This document shows positions 1 through 8,481 of a DNA stretch of 64,000 nt, piece by piece. Each line of letters starts with the position of its first letter. The stretch's first letter is position 1. The position numbers and the translations under genes were made by a program. The notes beneath the pieces were generated by a model that did not search any database, had not been told where the DNA came from, and saw only the letters and a list, made by a program, of their open reading frames with translations. This DNA is from JAYPHU01 sp038127535 (GTDB lineage Bacteria > Pseudomonadota > Alphaproteobacteria > Rhodospirillales > UBA2165). The stretch covers positions 22,597 to 86,596 of the forward strand of contig JAYPHU010000014.1 of the NCBI GenBank assembly GCA_038127535.1. Reading direction: 5' to 3'.

Positions 1-584
1 TCCTGATCCGAATAGTTGATCACCAGATCACAGCCCAGGCCCTTGACCAGATCGGCCTTGGCGTCGGTGCTGACCGTGCCGATGACCGTGGCCCCCAGAT
101 GCTTGGCCCATTGCACCAGAATGGTGCCGACCCCGCCGGCGGCGGAATGCACCAATACCACGTCATCGCCGGTCACCGCATAGGTGGATTTCACAAGGTA
201 TTGCGCGGTTATCCCCCGCAACAGGCTGGAGCCGGCGACCTCGTCGCTGACACCGTCCGGTACCGGGATGACAAAGTCGGCAGGCACGCACTTCTTCTCG
301 GCGTAGGCGCCCAAGGACATGACATAACCGACCCGCTGGCCGACGGAGATGCCGTCAACGCCCTCGCCTACAGCGGCAACCGTGCCGGCGCCTTCAAAGC
401 CGGGAATAGCCGGTGTCTCGGGCTTAATGAAATACCGGCCCTCCCGCATCATGACGTCGGCAAAGTTGACGCCGATCATGGTCTGGTCGACCAACACCTC
501 GCCGGCGGCCGGCGTCGGGTCGGGCGCATCTCCATAGGACAGGACGTCCGTCCCGCCATAGTCCGTCATCGTGATGGCTTTCAT
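1..584 (-). CDS. Zinc-free quinone oxidoreductase (MDR family), 3' end cut off by the window
   Basis: This is the N-terminal 194 residues or so of an NADPH:quinone oxidoreductase of the medium-chain dehydrogenase family; the C-terminal part lies before base 1. Translation from the ATG at 584 gives the family's opening (MKAITMTDYGGTDVL), the GVNFADVMMREGRY segment of the catalytic domain, and the Rossmann nucleotide-binding motif HSAAGGVGTILVQWAK. The zinc-ligand pattern of true alcohol dehydrogenases is not seen, which fits the quinone reductase branch. An AAAGGA ribosome-binding site sits about ten bases before the ATG. It faces the same way as the ABC operon upstream of it (635-3109) but a gap of about 50 bases makes cotranscription only possible. 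The substrate is unknown; a crotonyl-CoA-type or generic quinone reductase is equally possible. Confidence 0.88.
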   Translation of the reverse strand, partial: MKAITMTDYGGTDVLSYGDAPDPTPAAGEVLVDQTMIGVNFADVMMREGRYFIKPETPAIPGFEGAGTVAAVGEGVDGISVGQRVGYVMSLGAYAEKKCVPADFVIPVPDGVSDEVAGSSLLRGITAQYLVKSTYAVTGDDVVLVHSAAGGVGTILVQWAKHLGATVIGTVSTDAKADLVKGLGCDLVINYSDQ

Positions 585-634
585 ACCTACTGTTCCTTTG
601 TCTGATAATTTTAGGAGAGGAGCCTCGCCGCCCC

Positions 635-1492
635 TTAAAAGCTCTTGGTCTGTTGCGGCCGCCAGCGGGAGAACCGGGCCTCGATGGAGCGCACGATCCC
701 GGTCAGGATCAGCGACATGGCCATGAACAGGATCAGCCCGGCGAACACCACATCCACTTGGAAGGAGCCGGACGCCCGGACCATGATCACCCCGACGCCG
801 TTGGACGAGCCGCCGAAGAACTCCGCCACCACCACGCCCAACACGGCGCGGCCGATGGCGAGCCGCAGCCCGGCGATGATGAACGGCAGGGAATTGGGTA
901 TGACCACCAGCTTGTTGATCTCCCACTCGTTCGCGCCGTAGGATTTCACCACATTGATAAGCAACCGGTCGGCGTTCTTCACCCCTTCGTATGTGTTGAT
1001 CAGCAGCGGGAACAATGCGCCGATAAACACCACGACAATGACCGACCACATGCCGATGCCGAACCAGATCAGAATGAGCGGCAGGAACACCAGCCGGGGC
1101 GTCGCATTGATCGCCGTGATAAACGGATCGAACATGTCGCTAAGTACTTGGGAGCGGCCCATGACAACGCCCAACGGCAAGGCGACAATGATGGAGAGGC
1201 CCAGGCCCAGGCCAAAGGCGCTGGCGCTGAACTGCAGCGCCGGCCACAATTTGCCGCTGGCGATCAGGTCGCCGAACGCGCCGACGATCATAGTCGGCGT
1301 GGCGAAAAACAACTTCATGCCCTTCGACAGCGTGAACACCGACGGCACCAACTGCCAGATGATGATCATCAGGGCGATGAAACCGAAGCCTAGGAACAGG
1401 GACTCGTTCTTCTCCCAAAAGCCGGGATTGTTGATGTCGTCCACGGGCTCCACGGGGGCAAGACCGGTATCGGGCATATCCATTTTGCTCAT
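635..1492 (-). CDS. ABC transporter permease, SsuC/TauC-like
   Basis: A 285-residue inner-membrane permease of a nitrate/sulfonate/taurine-type (TauT family) importer. About six membrane segments are visible, beginning near residue 35 after a soluble N-terminus. The EAA loop that docks on the ATPase is recognisable as EWEINKLVVIPNSLPFIIAGLRLA-like sequence around residues 185-205, with the usual conserved glycine-alanine pattern. It follows the second permease (1505-2314) by 12 bases and the ATPase by a further 3, so the three are one operon. Two different permeases imply a heterodimeric channel. The substrate cannot be read from the sequence; the neighbouring binding protein at 3363 is NMT1/SsuA-like, a family covering sulfonates, pyrimidines and aromatic acids. 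Confidence 0.9.
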   Translation of the reverse strand: MSKMDMPDTGLAPVEPVDDINNPGFWEKNESLFLGFGFIALMIIIWQLVPSVFTLSKGMKLFFATPTMIVGAFGDLIASGKLWPALQFSASAFGLGLGLSIIVALPLGVVMGRSQVLSDMFDPFITAINATPRLVFLPLILIWFGIGMWSVIVVVFIGALFPLLINTYEGVKNADRLLINVVKSYGANEWEINKLVVIPNSLPFIIAGLRLAIGRAVLGVVVAEFFGGSSNGVGVIMVRASGSFQVDVVFAGLILFMAMSLILTGIVRSIEARFSRWRPQQTKSF

Positions 1493-1504
1493 CGCCGCCG
1501 CCCC

Positions 1505-2314
1505 CTACATGCCCACGCGCCACGGGAAGGCCGTGCGCTCCGCCCAGCGAATGCCTTCGGTGAACAGGATGGCGACCACCATCATCACCAGGATGTAACC
1601 GAACATCCGGTCCAGCACATACATGTCGCCATACCAGGCGATACGGTAGCCGACCCCTTCGGAGGCGGCGAAGAACTCGCCCACCAGGACGCCGATCAGG
1701 CCGCGGCCGATGGCGTAGCGCGCGCCGGCGATGACGAATGGCAGCACCGTCGGCACGATGACGATGCGATAAAGATCCATCTCCTTGCCACCGAAGGAAA
1801 GTACCGTGTTGATCAGCAGCGGATCAACGGATCGCACCCCGGCCAGGGAGTTAAAGACAAACGGAAAGACGCAGAGAACGAATATCAGGATCGCCTTGCC
1901 AGCAACGCCGACGCCGAAAAAGATGATCACCAGCGGCGCGACGGCCACCAGCGGGCTCGCGTACAGTGCCGTCAACAACGGGTCCAACGAATAGCCCACC
2001 TTTTCCCGCCAACCCATCACCACGCCAACCGGAATGCCGATCACCACCGCCGCGCCGAAGCCGAACAGCAACGGCCGGCCGCTGACCAACAAATCCCGCC
2101 ATAGAATGCCGCTTTCCATGTCGCGCGTAATGCCGAGGAAAATCAGACTCGGCTTGGAAATAACGAACTTATTGAGGGGGATAAACCAAGTGAGCAGCGC
2201 CTCCCACACCAGGAAGAACAAAATCACGGCGATGCCGCCGATGATCAGCCGCCGCCAGGTCTGCCAAAACGTCAGTTTGCCGACTTCTTCCTCTTCCATG
2301 ACGTGGTCCGTCAT
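1505..2314 (-). CDS. ABC transporter permease, SsuC/TauC-like (second subunit)
   Basis: A 269-residue permease related to, but distinct from, its downstream neighbour. It has a cytoplasmic N-terminus of about 20 residues rich in Glu, then about six membrane segments, with the EAA-type coupling loop near residues 165-190 (GGKEMDLYRIVIVPTVLPF). It sits 3 bases after the ATPase stop and 12 bases before the next permease, so translation is probably coupled. Both permeases carry the GIPVGVVMGW / ALPLGVVMGR segment in the second or third helix, typical of this binding-protein-dependent family. The pair probably form the translocation pore for the solute delivered by the protein at 3363-4379. Confidence 0.9.
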   Translation of the reverse strand: MTDHVMEEEEVGKLTFWQTWRRLIIGGIAVILFFLVWEALLTWFIPLNKFVISKPSLIFLGITRDMESGILWRDLLVSGRPLLFGFGAAVVIGIPVGVVMGWREKVGYSLDPLLTALYASPLVAVAPLVIIFFGVGVAGKAILIFVLCVFPFVFNSLAGVRSVDPLLINTVLSFGGKEMDLYRIVIVPTVLPFVIAGARYAIGRGLIGVLVGEFFAASEGVGYRIAWYGDMYVLDRMFGYILVMMVVAILFTEGIRWAERTAFPWRVGM

Positions 2315-2317
2315 CCC

Positions 2318-3109
2318 TTAATCCACCACCGGGCCGCCCTGGGAGTCAATCTCGTCCTTGAGCTCGTTCCAAATTTGCAGCTTTAAGTCATTAAACTCCG
2401 GCGTCACCCGCATTTCATAATCCCGGGGCCGAGCCAGCGGAATATCGATCAGCTTCTTGGTCCGGCCGGGCCGTTTGGTCATCACGATCACCCGGTCGGA
2501 GAGATACACCGCCTCCTCGATCTGGTGGGTCACAAACAGAACCGTCTTCTTCGCTTCCTGCCAGATGCGCAGTAGTTCCGCCTGCATAATATCACGTGTC
2601 TGGGCGTCTAGCGCCGCAAACGGTTCATCCATCAACAGCACGTCCGGGTCCGAGACCAGGGCGCGGGCGATGCCCACCCGTTGCTTCATGCCGCCCGAGA
2701 GCTCGTGTGGATAATGATTTTCAAAACCGGCAAGCCCGACCATCTCGATAAACTTCTGGCTGGCGTCCCGGCGCTCGGCCTTGGAGACGCCGCGCAGTTC
2801 CTGACCCAGCCCTACATTGTCCATCACCGTCCGCCAGGGCAGCAGGCCGAATTCCTGGAACACCATGGCCCGGTCCTGGCCCGGCCCGGAGACCGTTTTA
2901 CCGTTGATCGACATCACCCCCGAGTTCGGCGGGATGAGACCTAGCAATACGTTTAGAAAGGTGCTCTTGCCGCAGCCCGACGGGCCGACGATCGAGACAA
3001 ACTCACCCTCGTCCACGTTTAGATTGAAATCCTGAAGCGCCATCACCGGACGCCGGTTTGGCGGTGTGAAGGTCAGATTGATGTTCTCGGCCTTGATATA
3101 GTCGGCCAT
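2318..3109 (-). CDS. ABC transporter ATP-binding protein, SsuB/TauB-like
   Basis: A complete 263-residue ATPase that powers the importer. All motifs are intact: Walker A GPSGCGKST at residues 42-50, Q-loop Gln85, signature LSGGM at 137-141, Walker B LLMDEP ending at about 163, and H-loop His195. The THQIEEAVYLSDRV stretch after the H-loop is characteristic of the nitrate/sulfonate/taurine ATPases. It is the first gene of the minus-strand operon ATPase-permease-permease, and is divergent from the binding protein gene at 3363, with about 250 bases between that must carry both promoters. The ATG at 3109 is preceded by a GGGGT-type Shine-Dalgarno sequence. Confidence 0.93.
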   Translation of the reverse strand: MADYIKAENINLTFTPPNRRPVMALQDFNLNVDEGEFVSIVGPSGCGKSTFLNVLLGLIPPNSGVMSINGKTVSGPGQDRAMVFQEFGLLPWRTVMDNVGLGQELRGVSKAERRDASQKFIEMVGLAGFENHYPHELSGGMKQRVGIARALVSDPDVLLMDEPFAALDAQTRDIMQAELLRIWQEAKKTVLFVTHQIEEAVYLSDRVIVMTKRPGRTKKLIDIPLARPRDYEMRVTPEFNDLKLQIWNELKDEIDSQGGPVVD

Positions 3110-3362
3110 TTCGTACCCCTTTGGGTTCCGGCGGCATTGCGTTTTAATCGTCGGAACAGTCCCTGTTCATGCGGACGCCCTGTAGGCATCCAGTTGCCTA
3201 AAGGTAGGCATGTTTGCCGGGGCGGGTCCAGAGTTATCTCGCGCCTCAGTTCGTCCAAAATTTTCGGCTTTCAATAGCGGGCGTACGGGAGATAGTATGG
3301 CTCGCCGATACGAACGAAAAATCTAAACAGGCTCTCAAACCAAACACAGGAAGGTGCATGTC
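3110..3362. promoter_or_regulatory. Divergent intergenic region between ABC operon and its binding protein
   Basis: This non-coding stretch of about 250 bases lies between two divergent genes of the same transport system, so it should hold both promoters and any operator. The part next to the binding-protein gene is A/T-rich. I see no strong consensus -35/-10 pair or palindrome that I would commit to. The ribosome-binding site AGGAAG at about 3348-3353 serves the binding-protein ATG at 3363. Confidence 0.45.
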
Positions 3363-4379
3363 ATGTTGAAATCCAAGTTTCTCATTGCCGCGATGGCCCT
3401 GGCCGCTGTCGCCTTCGCCGGCGCCGCCGAGGCCCAGACCAAGATTAAGGTCGGCCGCACGCTAAGCGGCTCCGGGTTCCACATCCCCGTCTATATCGCC
3501 TACTCCAAAGGCCTCTTCAAAAAAGAAGGGTTGGACGCGGAAATGGTCTCTATGACCGGTAAGGCGCTGGTCACCGCCGGCGTTTCCGGCAATATCGATT
3601 TCCTGCCCGTGCCGGGCGGCGGATCGCAGGCCTCTTTGCAAGGCGCGAAACTCAAGTACATTGTAGGCGAGTCCCTGATTTCCCAATGGGCCCTGGTCGC
3701 CGATCCGAAGATCAAGTCGGTGAAAGACCTCAAAGGCAAGACCGTCGGCTACGGCCGGGCGGGCGCCGCCGACTATGATGAAGGCGAAATCGTGCTTAGC
3801 CGCTTCTTCGACATGCGGGTGGGCCGGGACTACAAGGTGATCAGTTTCCAAGCTGAATCCGACCGGGTTGCGGGCCTCATCAACGGTGATATCGTCGCCG
3901 GTCTGATGTCTTTCCCGACAGCAGCCCGTGCGCAGGTCGCCGGCTTTAAGATGCTGGTGAAAACCGGTCAGTATCTGCCCCGCGTCGGCGGCAGCATCTG
4001 GACTCGCGCCGAGTATGTGGAGAAGAACCGGGGCACGGTGAAGAAGTTCATCCGCGCCATCGCCAACTCCATCGAGTACCTCCGGACCAACAAGGAAGGT
4101 TCCGTCGAAGTCATCATGGCGGAATTCGGCCTCAAGGACAAAAAGCAGGCGGGCATCGTCTGGGATGAAATTCATGATCAATATTCCCCGGACTTGCCGG
4201 CCGATCTATTCAAGAAACTGTTCGAAGGCCGTCAAAAACGTATGGTGAAACGCGGCCTGTGGCCGAAAGACAAGCCGATGCCGGACGTCAATAAGTTCAT
4301 CGCGCGCGAACTGCTGGACGAAACCCTTCGGGAAATGGGCTACTTCCTGCAGCCCCGGCCGAAGCCCGACGCCGGTTAA
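3363..4379 (+). CDS. ABC transporter periplasmic substrate-binding protein, NMT1/SsuA-like
   Basis: A 338-residue periplasmic binding protein. A Sec signal peptide (MLKSKFLIAAMALAAVAFAG, cleavage after AEAQ near residue 24) is followed by the NMT1/THI5-like fold: GRTLSGSGFHIPVYIAYSKG, then KSVKDLKGKTVGYG in the first lobe. I chose the ATG at 3363 because AGGAAG lies nine bases before it and the signal peptide then starts with Met-Leu-Lys; an in-frame GTG at 3354 would add only three residues, and the ATG at 3358 is out of frame. The family captures sulfonates, nitrate, pyrimidine precursors or aromatic acids. Given the surrounding catabolic genes an aromatic acid or sulfonate is plausible, but this is inference. 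A terminator follows immediately. Confidence 0.9.
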   Translation: MLKSKFLIAAMALAAVAFAGAAEAQTKIKVGRTLSGSGFHIPVYIAYSKGLFKKEGLDAEMVSMTGKALVTAGVSGNIDFLPVPGGGSQASLQGAKLKYIVGESLISQWALVADPKIKSVKDLKGKTVGYGRAGAADYDEGEIVLSRFFDMRVGRDYKVISFQAESDRVAGLINGDIVAGLMSFPTAARAQVAGFKMLVKTGQYLPRVGGSIWTRAEYVEKNRGTVKKFIRAIANSIEYLRTNKEGSVEVIMAEFGLKDKKQAGIVWDEIHDQYSPDLPADLFKKLFEGRQKRMVKRGLWPKDKPMPDVNKFIARELLDETLREMGYFLQPRPKPDAG

Positions 4380-4402
4380 GTAATGTCGGCATGATCGAGA
4401 GG

Positions 4403-4435
4403 AAGCGGCCCGGGTCTGTCCGGGCCGTTTCTTTT
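4403..4435 (+). terminator. Rho-independent terminator after the binding-protein gene
   Basis: An inverted repeat with 8-bp arms CGGCCCGG (4406-4413) and CCGGGCCG (4420-4427), a 6-base loop and flanking A/T pairs is followed by TTTCTTTT. It lies only a few bases before the start codon of the GMC oxidoreductase at 4441. Confidence 0.8.
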
Positions 4436-4440
4436 GAAAA

Positions 4441-6039
4441 ATGGCTGAAGAACAAAACTTTGATTATGTGATTGTCGGCGGCGGTTCCGCCGGCTGCGTG
4501 CTCGCCAACCGGCTAAGCGAGGACACCAAGGTCTCCGTCTGCCTGCTGGAAGCCGGCGGGCCGGACAAGCACTGGCAAATTCATGTGCCGCTGGGCCTGA
4601 TCTTCGGGATGGTCAACGACAAGATCACCTGGAAGTTTCAAACCACACCGCAGGCCAAGGCGAATGACCGGCAAATATACATTCCGCGCGGCGGCGTGCT
4701 GGGCGGGTCCAGTTCCATCAACGGGATGATGTATATCCGCGGCAATCCGAAAGACTATGACGATTGGGCGGCCGCGGGAAATGCGGGCTGGTCCTGGGAC
4801 GAGGTCAAACCGTATTTCCTGAAATCCGAAAACAATGAACAGTATGCGGGCGACGGACATCACGCCGCCGGCGGGCCGCTGAATGTCACCTTCATTCGCG
4901 ATCCAAACCCGACCATCGACAGTTTCGTCGAGGCGGCAGAAAGCCTCCAGTATCGCGCCAATCATGACTTCAACGGCGACACCCAGGAAGGCTTCGGTCT
5001 CAGCCAGGTCACCCAGAAGAACGGCCGTCGCTGGTCCACCGCCAAGGCGTTCCTGGAGCCCGCTAAGAGCCGAAAGAACCTGACCGTAATCACCCATGCG
5101 CCGGTGGAGAAAGTGCTGATCGAAAACGGCCGGGCAATTGGCGTCAGCACTATCGGCGGCGTCATGACGGTCAGGGCGAACAAGGAAGTGGTGTTGTCCG
5201 CCGGCGCCATCATCTCGCCGAAAATCCTGCTGCAGTCGGGCATCGGCGACGGCGGCGAATTAAAAGAACTGGGCGTGGAGAGTGCCCACCACCTGCCCGG
5301 CGTCGGCAAGAACCTGCAGGACCACGCCGCCATATTGGTATCGACCAAGACCAAACACCGGACGCCGGCTGGGTTTTCTATTCCGGCGCTGCCCAAACAT
5401 GCGATCTCCGTCCTGGACTACCTGATCCACCGCCGCGGGCTCTGGTCCTCCAACATGGTAGAAGGCACCGGCTTCATCCGCACCCGGCCAGAACTTGACC
5501 GGCCGGATATCCAGTACATCTGGACGCCCGGCTACCGCAGCCCGCCGCCGAAGATGATTGGCTATGGCCACGGCTATGCGCTGTCGACGGTGCTGCTGCA
5601 TCCGAAAAGCAGGGGCTCGGTTGGCATCTCCAGCGCAAACGGCGCCGAAAAGCCGCTGATCAACCCGCAGTTCTTCTCGGAACAAGAAGACCTGGAGATT
5701 CTTCTCAAAGGAATGAAGGAATCCATCCGCATTCTGAAGGCCGACGCTTTTAAAAAGTACAAGCTGATCTCCAGCCGGCCCGACCTTGACGCAGACGATG
5801 ACACCCTCCGGGACTTCGTCCTGGCCAACGCCGCCACCATCTTCCATCCCGTCGGCACCTGCAAAATGGGCAACGACGATACAGCCGTAGTGGATGAGAG
5901 ATTGAAAGTGAGGGGGCTGGAGGGGTTGCGGGTCGCCGATGCCTCAATCATGCCCACCATCGTCAGCGGCAACACCAACGCGCCGACCATAATGATCGCG
6001 GAAAAATCCGCCGATATGATCAAGCAGGACGCGGCCTAA
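4441..6039 (+). CDS. GMC-family FAD-dependent oxidoreductase (choline dehydrogenase-like)
   Basis: A full-length 532-residue GMC flavoprotein that would oxidise an alcohol to an aldehyde or ketone. The ADP-binding motif VGGGSAGCVLANRL begins near residue 12, the GMC signature GGVLGGSSSINGMMY is at about 83-97, and the C-terminal active site has the expected pair His469 (in HPVGTCKMG) and Asn513 (in SGNTNAP). No signal peptide is present, so it is cytoplasmic. The start is fixed by the FAD motif being only ten residues in. Oddly, there is no Shine-Dalgarno sequence; the terminator hairpin of the preceding gene ends about six bases before the ATG. It is convergent with the TupC-like ATPase, whose stop is ten bases away. 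Alcohol substrate unknown; choline itself is not indicated because no betaine aldehyde dehydrogenase is nearby. Confidence 0.93.
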   Translation: MAEEQNFDYVIVGGGSAGCVLANRLSEDTKVSVCLLEAGGPDKHWQIHVPLGLIFGMVNDKITWKFQTTPQAKANDRQIYIPRGGVLGGSSSINGMMYIRGNPKDYDDWAAAGNAGWSWDEVKPYFLKSENNEQYAGDGHHAAGGPLNVTFIRDPNPTIDSFVEAAESLQYRANHDFNGDTQEGFGLSQVTQKNGRRWSTAKAFLEPAKSRKNLTVITHAPVEKVLIENGRAIGVSTIGGVMTVRANKEVVLSAGAIISPKILLQSGIGDGGELKELGVESAHHLPGVGKNLQDHAAILVSTKTKHRTPAGFSIPALPKHAISVLDYLIHRRGLWSSNMVEGTGFIRTRPELDRPDIQYIWTPGYRSPPPKMIGYGHGYALSTVLLHPKSRGSVGISSANGAEKPLINPQFFSEQEDLEILLKGMKESIRILKADAFKKYKLISSRPDLDADDDTLRDFVLANAATIFHPVGTCKMGNDDTAVVDERLKVRGLEGLRVADASIMPTIVSGNTNAPTIMIAEKSADMIKQDAA

Positions 6040-6049
6040 GAAGAACGCC

Positions 6050-6811
6050 TCAGCCTGCGTCCGGCGGCGTCAGTTCCTTCCGCTTCCACCACAACAAATT
6101 GCCCTGTAGGAATGACTGCGCGAGCTCGCTTTCCGGTTTATCGAAAAAGCTTTGCGCTGGCGATCGTTCGATCAGCCGACCCCGATACATAAACAGTACA
6201 TCATCGGCCAGACGCCTGGCCTGGGCCATATCGTGGCTGGACATGATGACGGTCGTCCCCGACGCGCGGATCGCCTGGATAAACTCTTCAATCGCATGGG
6301 TGGCGGACGGGTCCAACGCCGCCGTCGGCTCATCCAGGAATAGAACCTCGGGCTGGAGGGTCCAGGCCCGCGCCACGGAGAGACGCTGTTGCTCCCCGCC
6401 TGACAACCGACGTGCCGAAACCTTCGCCAGCCGCCGCAGCCCGGTGCGTTCCAGCATTTCTTCGATGCGGCTCACTCTCTCCGCCTTGTCGACGTTGCGC
6501 TGGCAGAGGGCGTGATCCAGGTTGGCGTAGACCGAGCGGCGCAGCATCACCGGACGCTGGAACACCATGGCCTGATGGGGCTGGGGGTCTTCCGCCGCCG
6601 GCCCCTGCCAGGTCACACTGCCGGCCGTGGGCTCAATCAATCCATGACAAAGGCGCAATAGTAGGCTTTTCCCGGCCCCGTTCGGCCCGAGAACAAAACT
6701 CAACGAGCCCGCTTTAAACTCGGTACTCACATCTTTGATCAAACGGATGCCGTCGGCCTCGAACTCCACGCCCGAGAGCGAAAGGGGTAAAATGTTGGAG
6801 AGGCTAGCCAT
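6050..6811 (-). CDS. ABC transporter ATP-binding protein, tungstate/molybdate-type (TupC-like)
   Basis: An ATPase of about 253 residues with Walker A GPNGAGKS, Q-loop (VFQRPVML), signature RLSGGEQQR, Walker B LFLDEPTAALD and H-loop SSHDMAQ. The start is taken as the ATG at 6811, which overlaps the stop of the permease gene by 8 bases; a GTG/ATG further upstream at 6832 would add seven residues. The GGxxMLRRSVYANLDH-type region after the Q-loop resembles the phosphate/tungstate ATPases. It pairs with the TupB-like permease at 6804-7508. No periplasmic TupA-type binding protein is encoded nearby, so the binding protein is elsewhere or the importer works with another one. Confidence 0.85.
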   Translation of the reverse strand: MASLSNILPLSLSGVEFEADGIRLIKDVSTEFKAGSLSFVLGPNGAGKSLLLRLCHGLIEPTAGSVTWQGPAAEDPQPHQAMVFQRPVMLRRSVYANLDHALCQRNVDKAERVSRIEEMLERTGLRRLAKVSARRLSGGEQQRLSVARAWTLQPEVLFLDEPTAALDPSATHAIEEFIQAIRASGTTVIMSSHDMAQARRLADDVLFMYRGRLIERSPAQSFFDKPESELAQSFLQGNLLWWKRKELTPPDAG

Positions 6812-7508
6812 ATCGCTTGCTCGCCGATTCATTAATCAGGTAGGCGGCCGCGTTGACGCCCAGCGCCAGCACCAACAGCACGATGCCGAGGCCCAAAGCC
6901 AATGCCAGATCGCCCTTGCTGGTCTCAAGTGCGATAGCCGTAGTCATGACGCGAGTGACGTGATCGATATTGCCGCCGACGATCATCACCGCACCGACCT
7001 CCGCACTGGCCCGGCCGAAGCCCGCCAGCACCGTGGTGATCAGGCTGAACCGGTTGTCCCACAACAGGGTCGCAATAATCTGATCCGGTCCGGCGCCGAG
7101 GGAGCGCAAATGCTCCTCGTACTCCCGCCACAAATCTTCTGTGGTTTGGCGGGTCAGCGCCGCTACGATGGGGGTGATCAGGCAGACCTGGGCGATGATC
7201 ATGGCGGTGGGTGTGAATAGCAGGCCCAGCGTGCCCAAGGGTCCGGCGCGGGACAACAGTAGGTAAACAATAAGCCCGACCACCACCGGCGGCATGCCCA
7301 TCATAGCGTTCAGCAACACAACGATCACCGTCCGGCCGGGGAACTTAAAGACCGCCAAGGCCGCGCCCAAGGGTAGGCCGATCACGCAGGCGATCAGCAC
7401 AGCGGTCAGGCTGACTTGCAGCGACAGTAGTACGATCTCGGCCAGACCGCTTTCCAAGGTGATGATCAGGCCCCAGGCGGCGGCAAATGCGTTCCCGATA
7501 TCGGTCAT
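6804..7508 (-). CDS. tupB: ABC transporter permease, tungstate-type (TupB-like)
   Basis: A 234-residue permease with about five or six membrane segments. Family hallmarks are the GMPPVVVGLIVYLLLSRAG segment near residue 90, the LTRQTTEDLWREYEEHLRSLGA loop before the coupling helix, and FGRASAEVGAVMIVGGNI near residue 175, all typical of TupB/WtpB-type oxyanion permeases. It stands between the TauE-like exporter (19 bases upstream) and the ATPase (8-base overlap), so all three form one minus-strand operon. Tungstate or molybdate import would supply the cofactor metal for the molybdenum hydroxylase encoded at 10.5-14.3 kb; this link is inferred from proximity. Confidence 0.83.
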   Translation of the reverse strand: MTDIGNAFAAAWGLIITLESGLAEIVLLSLQVSLTAVLIACVIGLPLGAALAVFKFPGRTVIVVLLNAMMGMPPVVVGLIVYLLLSRAGPLGTLGLLFTPTAMIIAQVCLITPIVAALTRQTTEDLWREYEEHLRSLGAGPDQIIATLLWDNRFSLITTVLAGFGRASAEVGAVMIVGGNIDHVTRVMTTAIALETSKGDLALALGLGIVLLVLALGVNAAAYLINESASKRYG

Positions 7509-7526
7509 AACAGTCCGTTCGTTGAC

Positions 7527-8285
7527 CTAGAATGCCTGGCTAAAGAAGAACACAGCGCCCGCCAGAATAACACCCTCTATCAGCAGGGTGTGCATTCGGA
7601 CCGATGTGCGGCGCAACAGCCAGCGCCCGACCACCGCGCCCGGCATGGTACAGAGCCCCAACATCAGCCCGATGACGATTAGCGGGAAGTTCAACAGGGG
7701 TGAGGCCCCGAAGACCACGGTCTTGGTGGCGTTCAACACCACGCCCAACGCCGCCGTCATCGCCGCCAATTGCGCGCCTCTCAGTCCCGCACCCAAGAAA
7801 AACGGGGCCAGCATCAACCCGGCGCCCATGGTCACCCCGCTGACAACGCCATAGGCCGGCCCGACGGCAACAAATCCCCAGGTGCCCATCTTGACGTCTT
7901 TCTTCTCCAAATACCGGCGACCCGGCACGGACACGGCCATGAACAGGCCCAACAGCAGGGCGATCGTGTCCGCCGGCAGATAGACGAAGATAAACGCGCC
8001 GGCGATCATGCCAGGAAAACTGGAAATCATCAGCGGCACATAGATGCCCCAGTGGATTTCCCGCCAGAACACATAAAGCCGGGTGATATTGCTGACCACG
8101 ATCGCGACGGAGACCACCGGCACCGCCACCTTGATCCCCAAAATCGGCGCGATGCAGATCAGCAACAGCAACGCGCCGGCAAAGCCTGAAAAACTGTGGA
8201 ACACGGCGGTGGCGAACGCCGCCACGGCCATCAGTAACAGCAGAGGGAAGGTAATGCCGATCTCGGCGAGGATGGAACTTAGCAT
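7527..8285 (-). CDS. TauE/SafE-family membrane transporter (sulfite exporter-like)
   Basis: A 252-residue integral membrane protein with about seven or eight hydrophobic segments in two halves. The HSFSGFAGALLLLICIAPILGIKVAVPVV opening (after about residue 30) and the GVTMGAGLMLAPFFLGAGLRG segment in the second half are the repeated glycine-rich motifs of the TauE/SafE family, whose members move sulfite, sulfoacetate or other small organic anions. It is the first gene of an operon with the TupBC-like importer. Together with the SsuABC-like importer nearby, sulfonate metabolism is a possible theme, but nothing in the protein sets the substrate. Confidence 0.87.
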   Translation of the reverse strand: MLSSILAEIGITFPLLLLMAVAAFATAVFHSFSGFAGALLLLICIAPILGIKVAVPVVSVAIVVSNITRLYVFWREIHWGIYVPLMISSFPGMIAGAFIFVYLPADTIALLLGLFMAVSVPGRRYLEKKDVKMGTWGFVAVGPAYGVVSGVTMGAGLMLAPFFLGAGLRGAQLAAMTAALGVVLNATKTVVFGASPLLNFPLIVIGLMLGLCTMPGAVVGRWLLRRTSVRMHTLLIEGVILAGAVFFFSQAF

Positions 8286-8359
8286 GATGGTGTTGGCATG
8301 ATTTGAGGCCGGACCTTACAGGGAAAAACCGGCTCTGGTAAGCAATTTGGAACGGCTAA

Positions 8360-8415
8360 GGGGGGGGGTGTTGACGGGCCGGGGTCTGGCCATTAAACCT
8401 CCGAGTCATTACAAT
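8360..8415 (+). promoter_or_regulatory. Candidate sigma70-type promoter behind a nine-G tract
   Basis: Within the 196-base divergent gap between the TauE-like gene and the gene at 8482, a run of nine G (8360-8368) is followed by TTGACG (8371-8376), and 17 bases later by TAAACC (8394-8399), a fair -35 and a weak -10. A TACAAT at 8410-8415 could be an alternative -10. This is only a candidate from base pattern. Confidence 0.3.
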
Positions 8416-8481
8416 CTTCGCCAGTGAAATTAGGAGTCCGGTATGCACTTTGGCCGGGGCGAAATCTAGGAGAGAACCTGA

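Noticed and set aside
3073..3258. Minus-strand frame of 61 codons upstream of the ABC ATPase
   Set aside because: It overlaps the ATPase start out of frame and lies in the divergent promoter region; no ribosome-binding site or domain.
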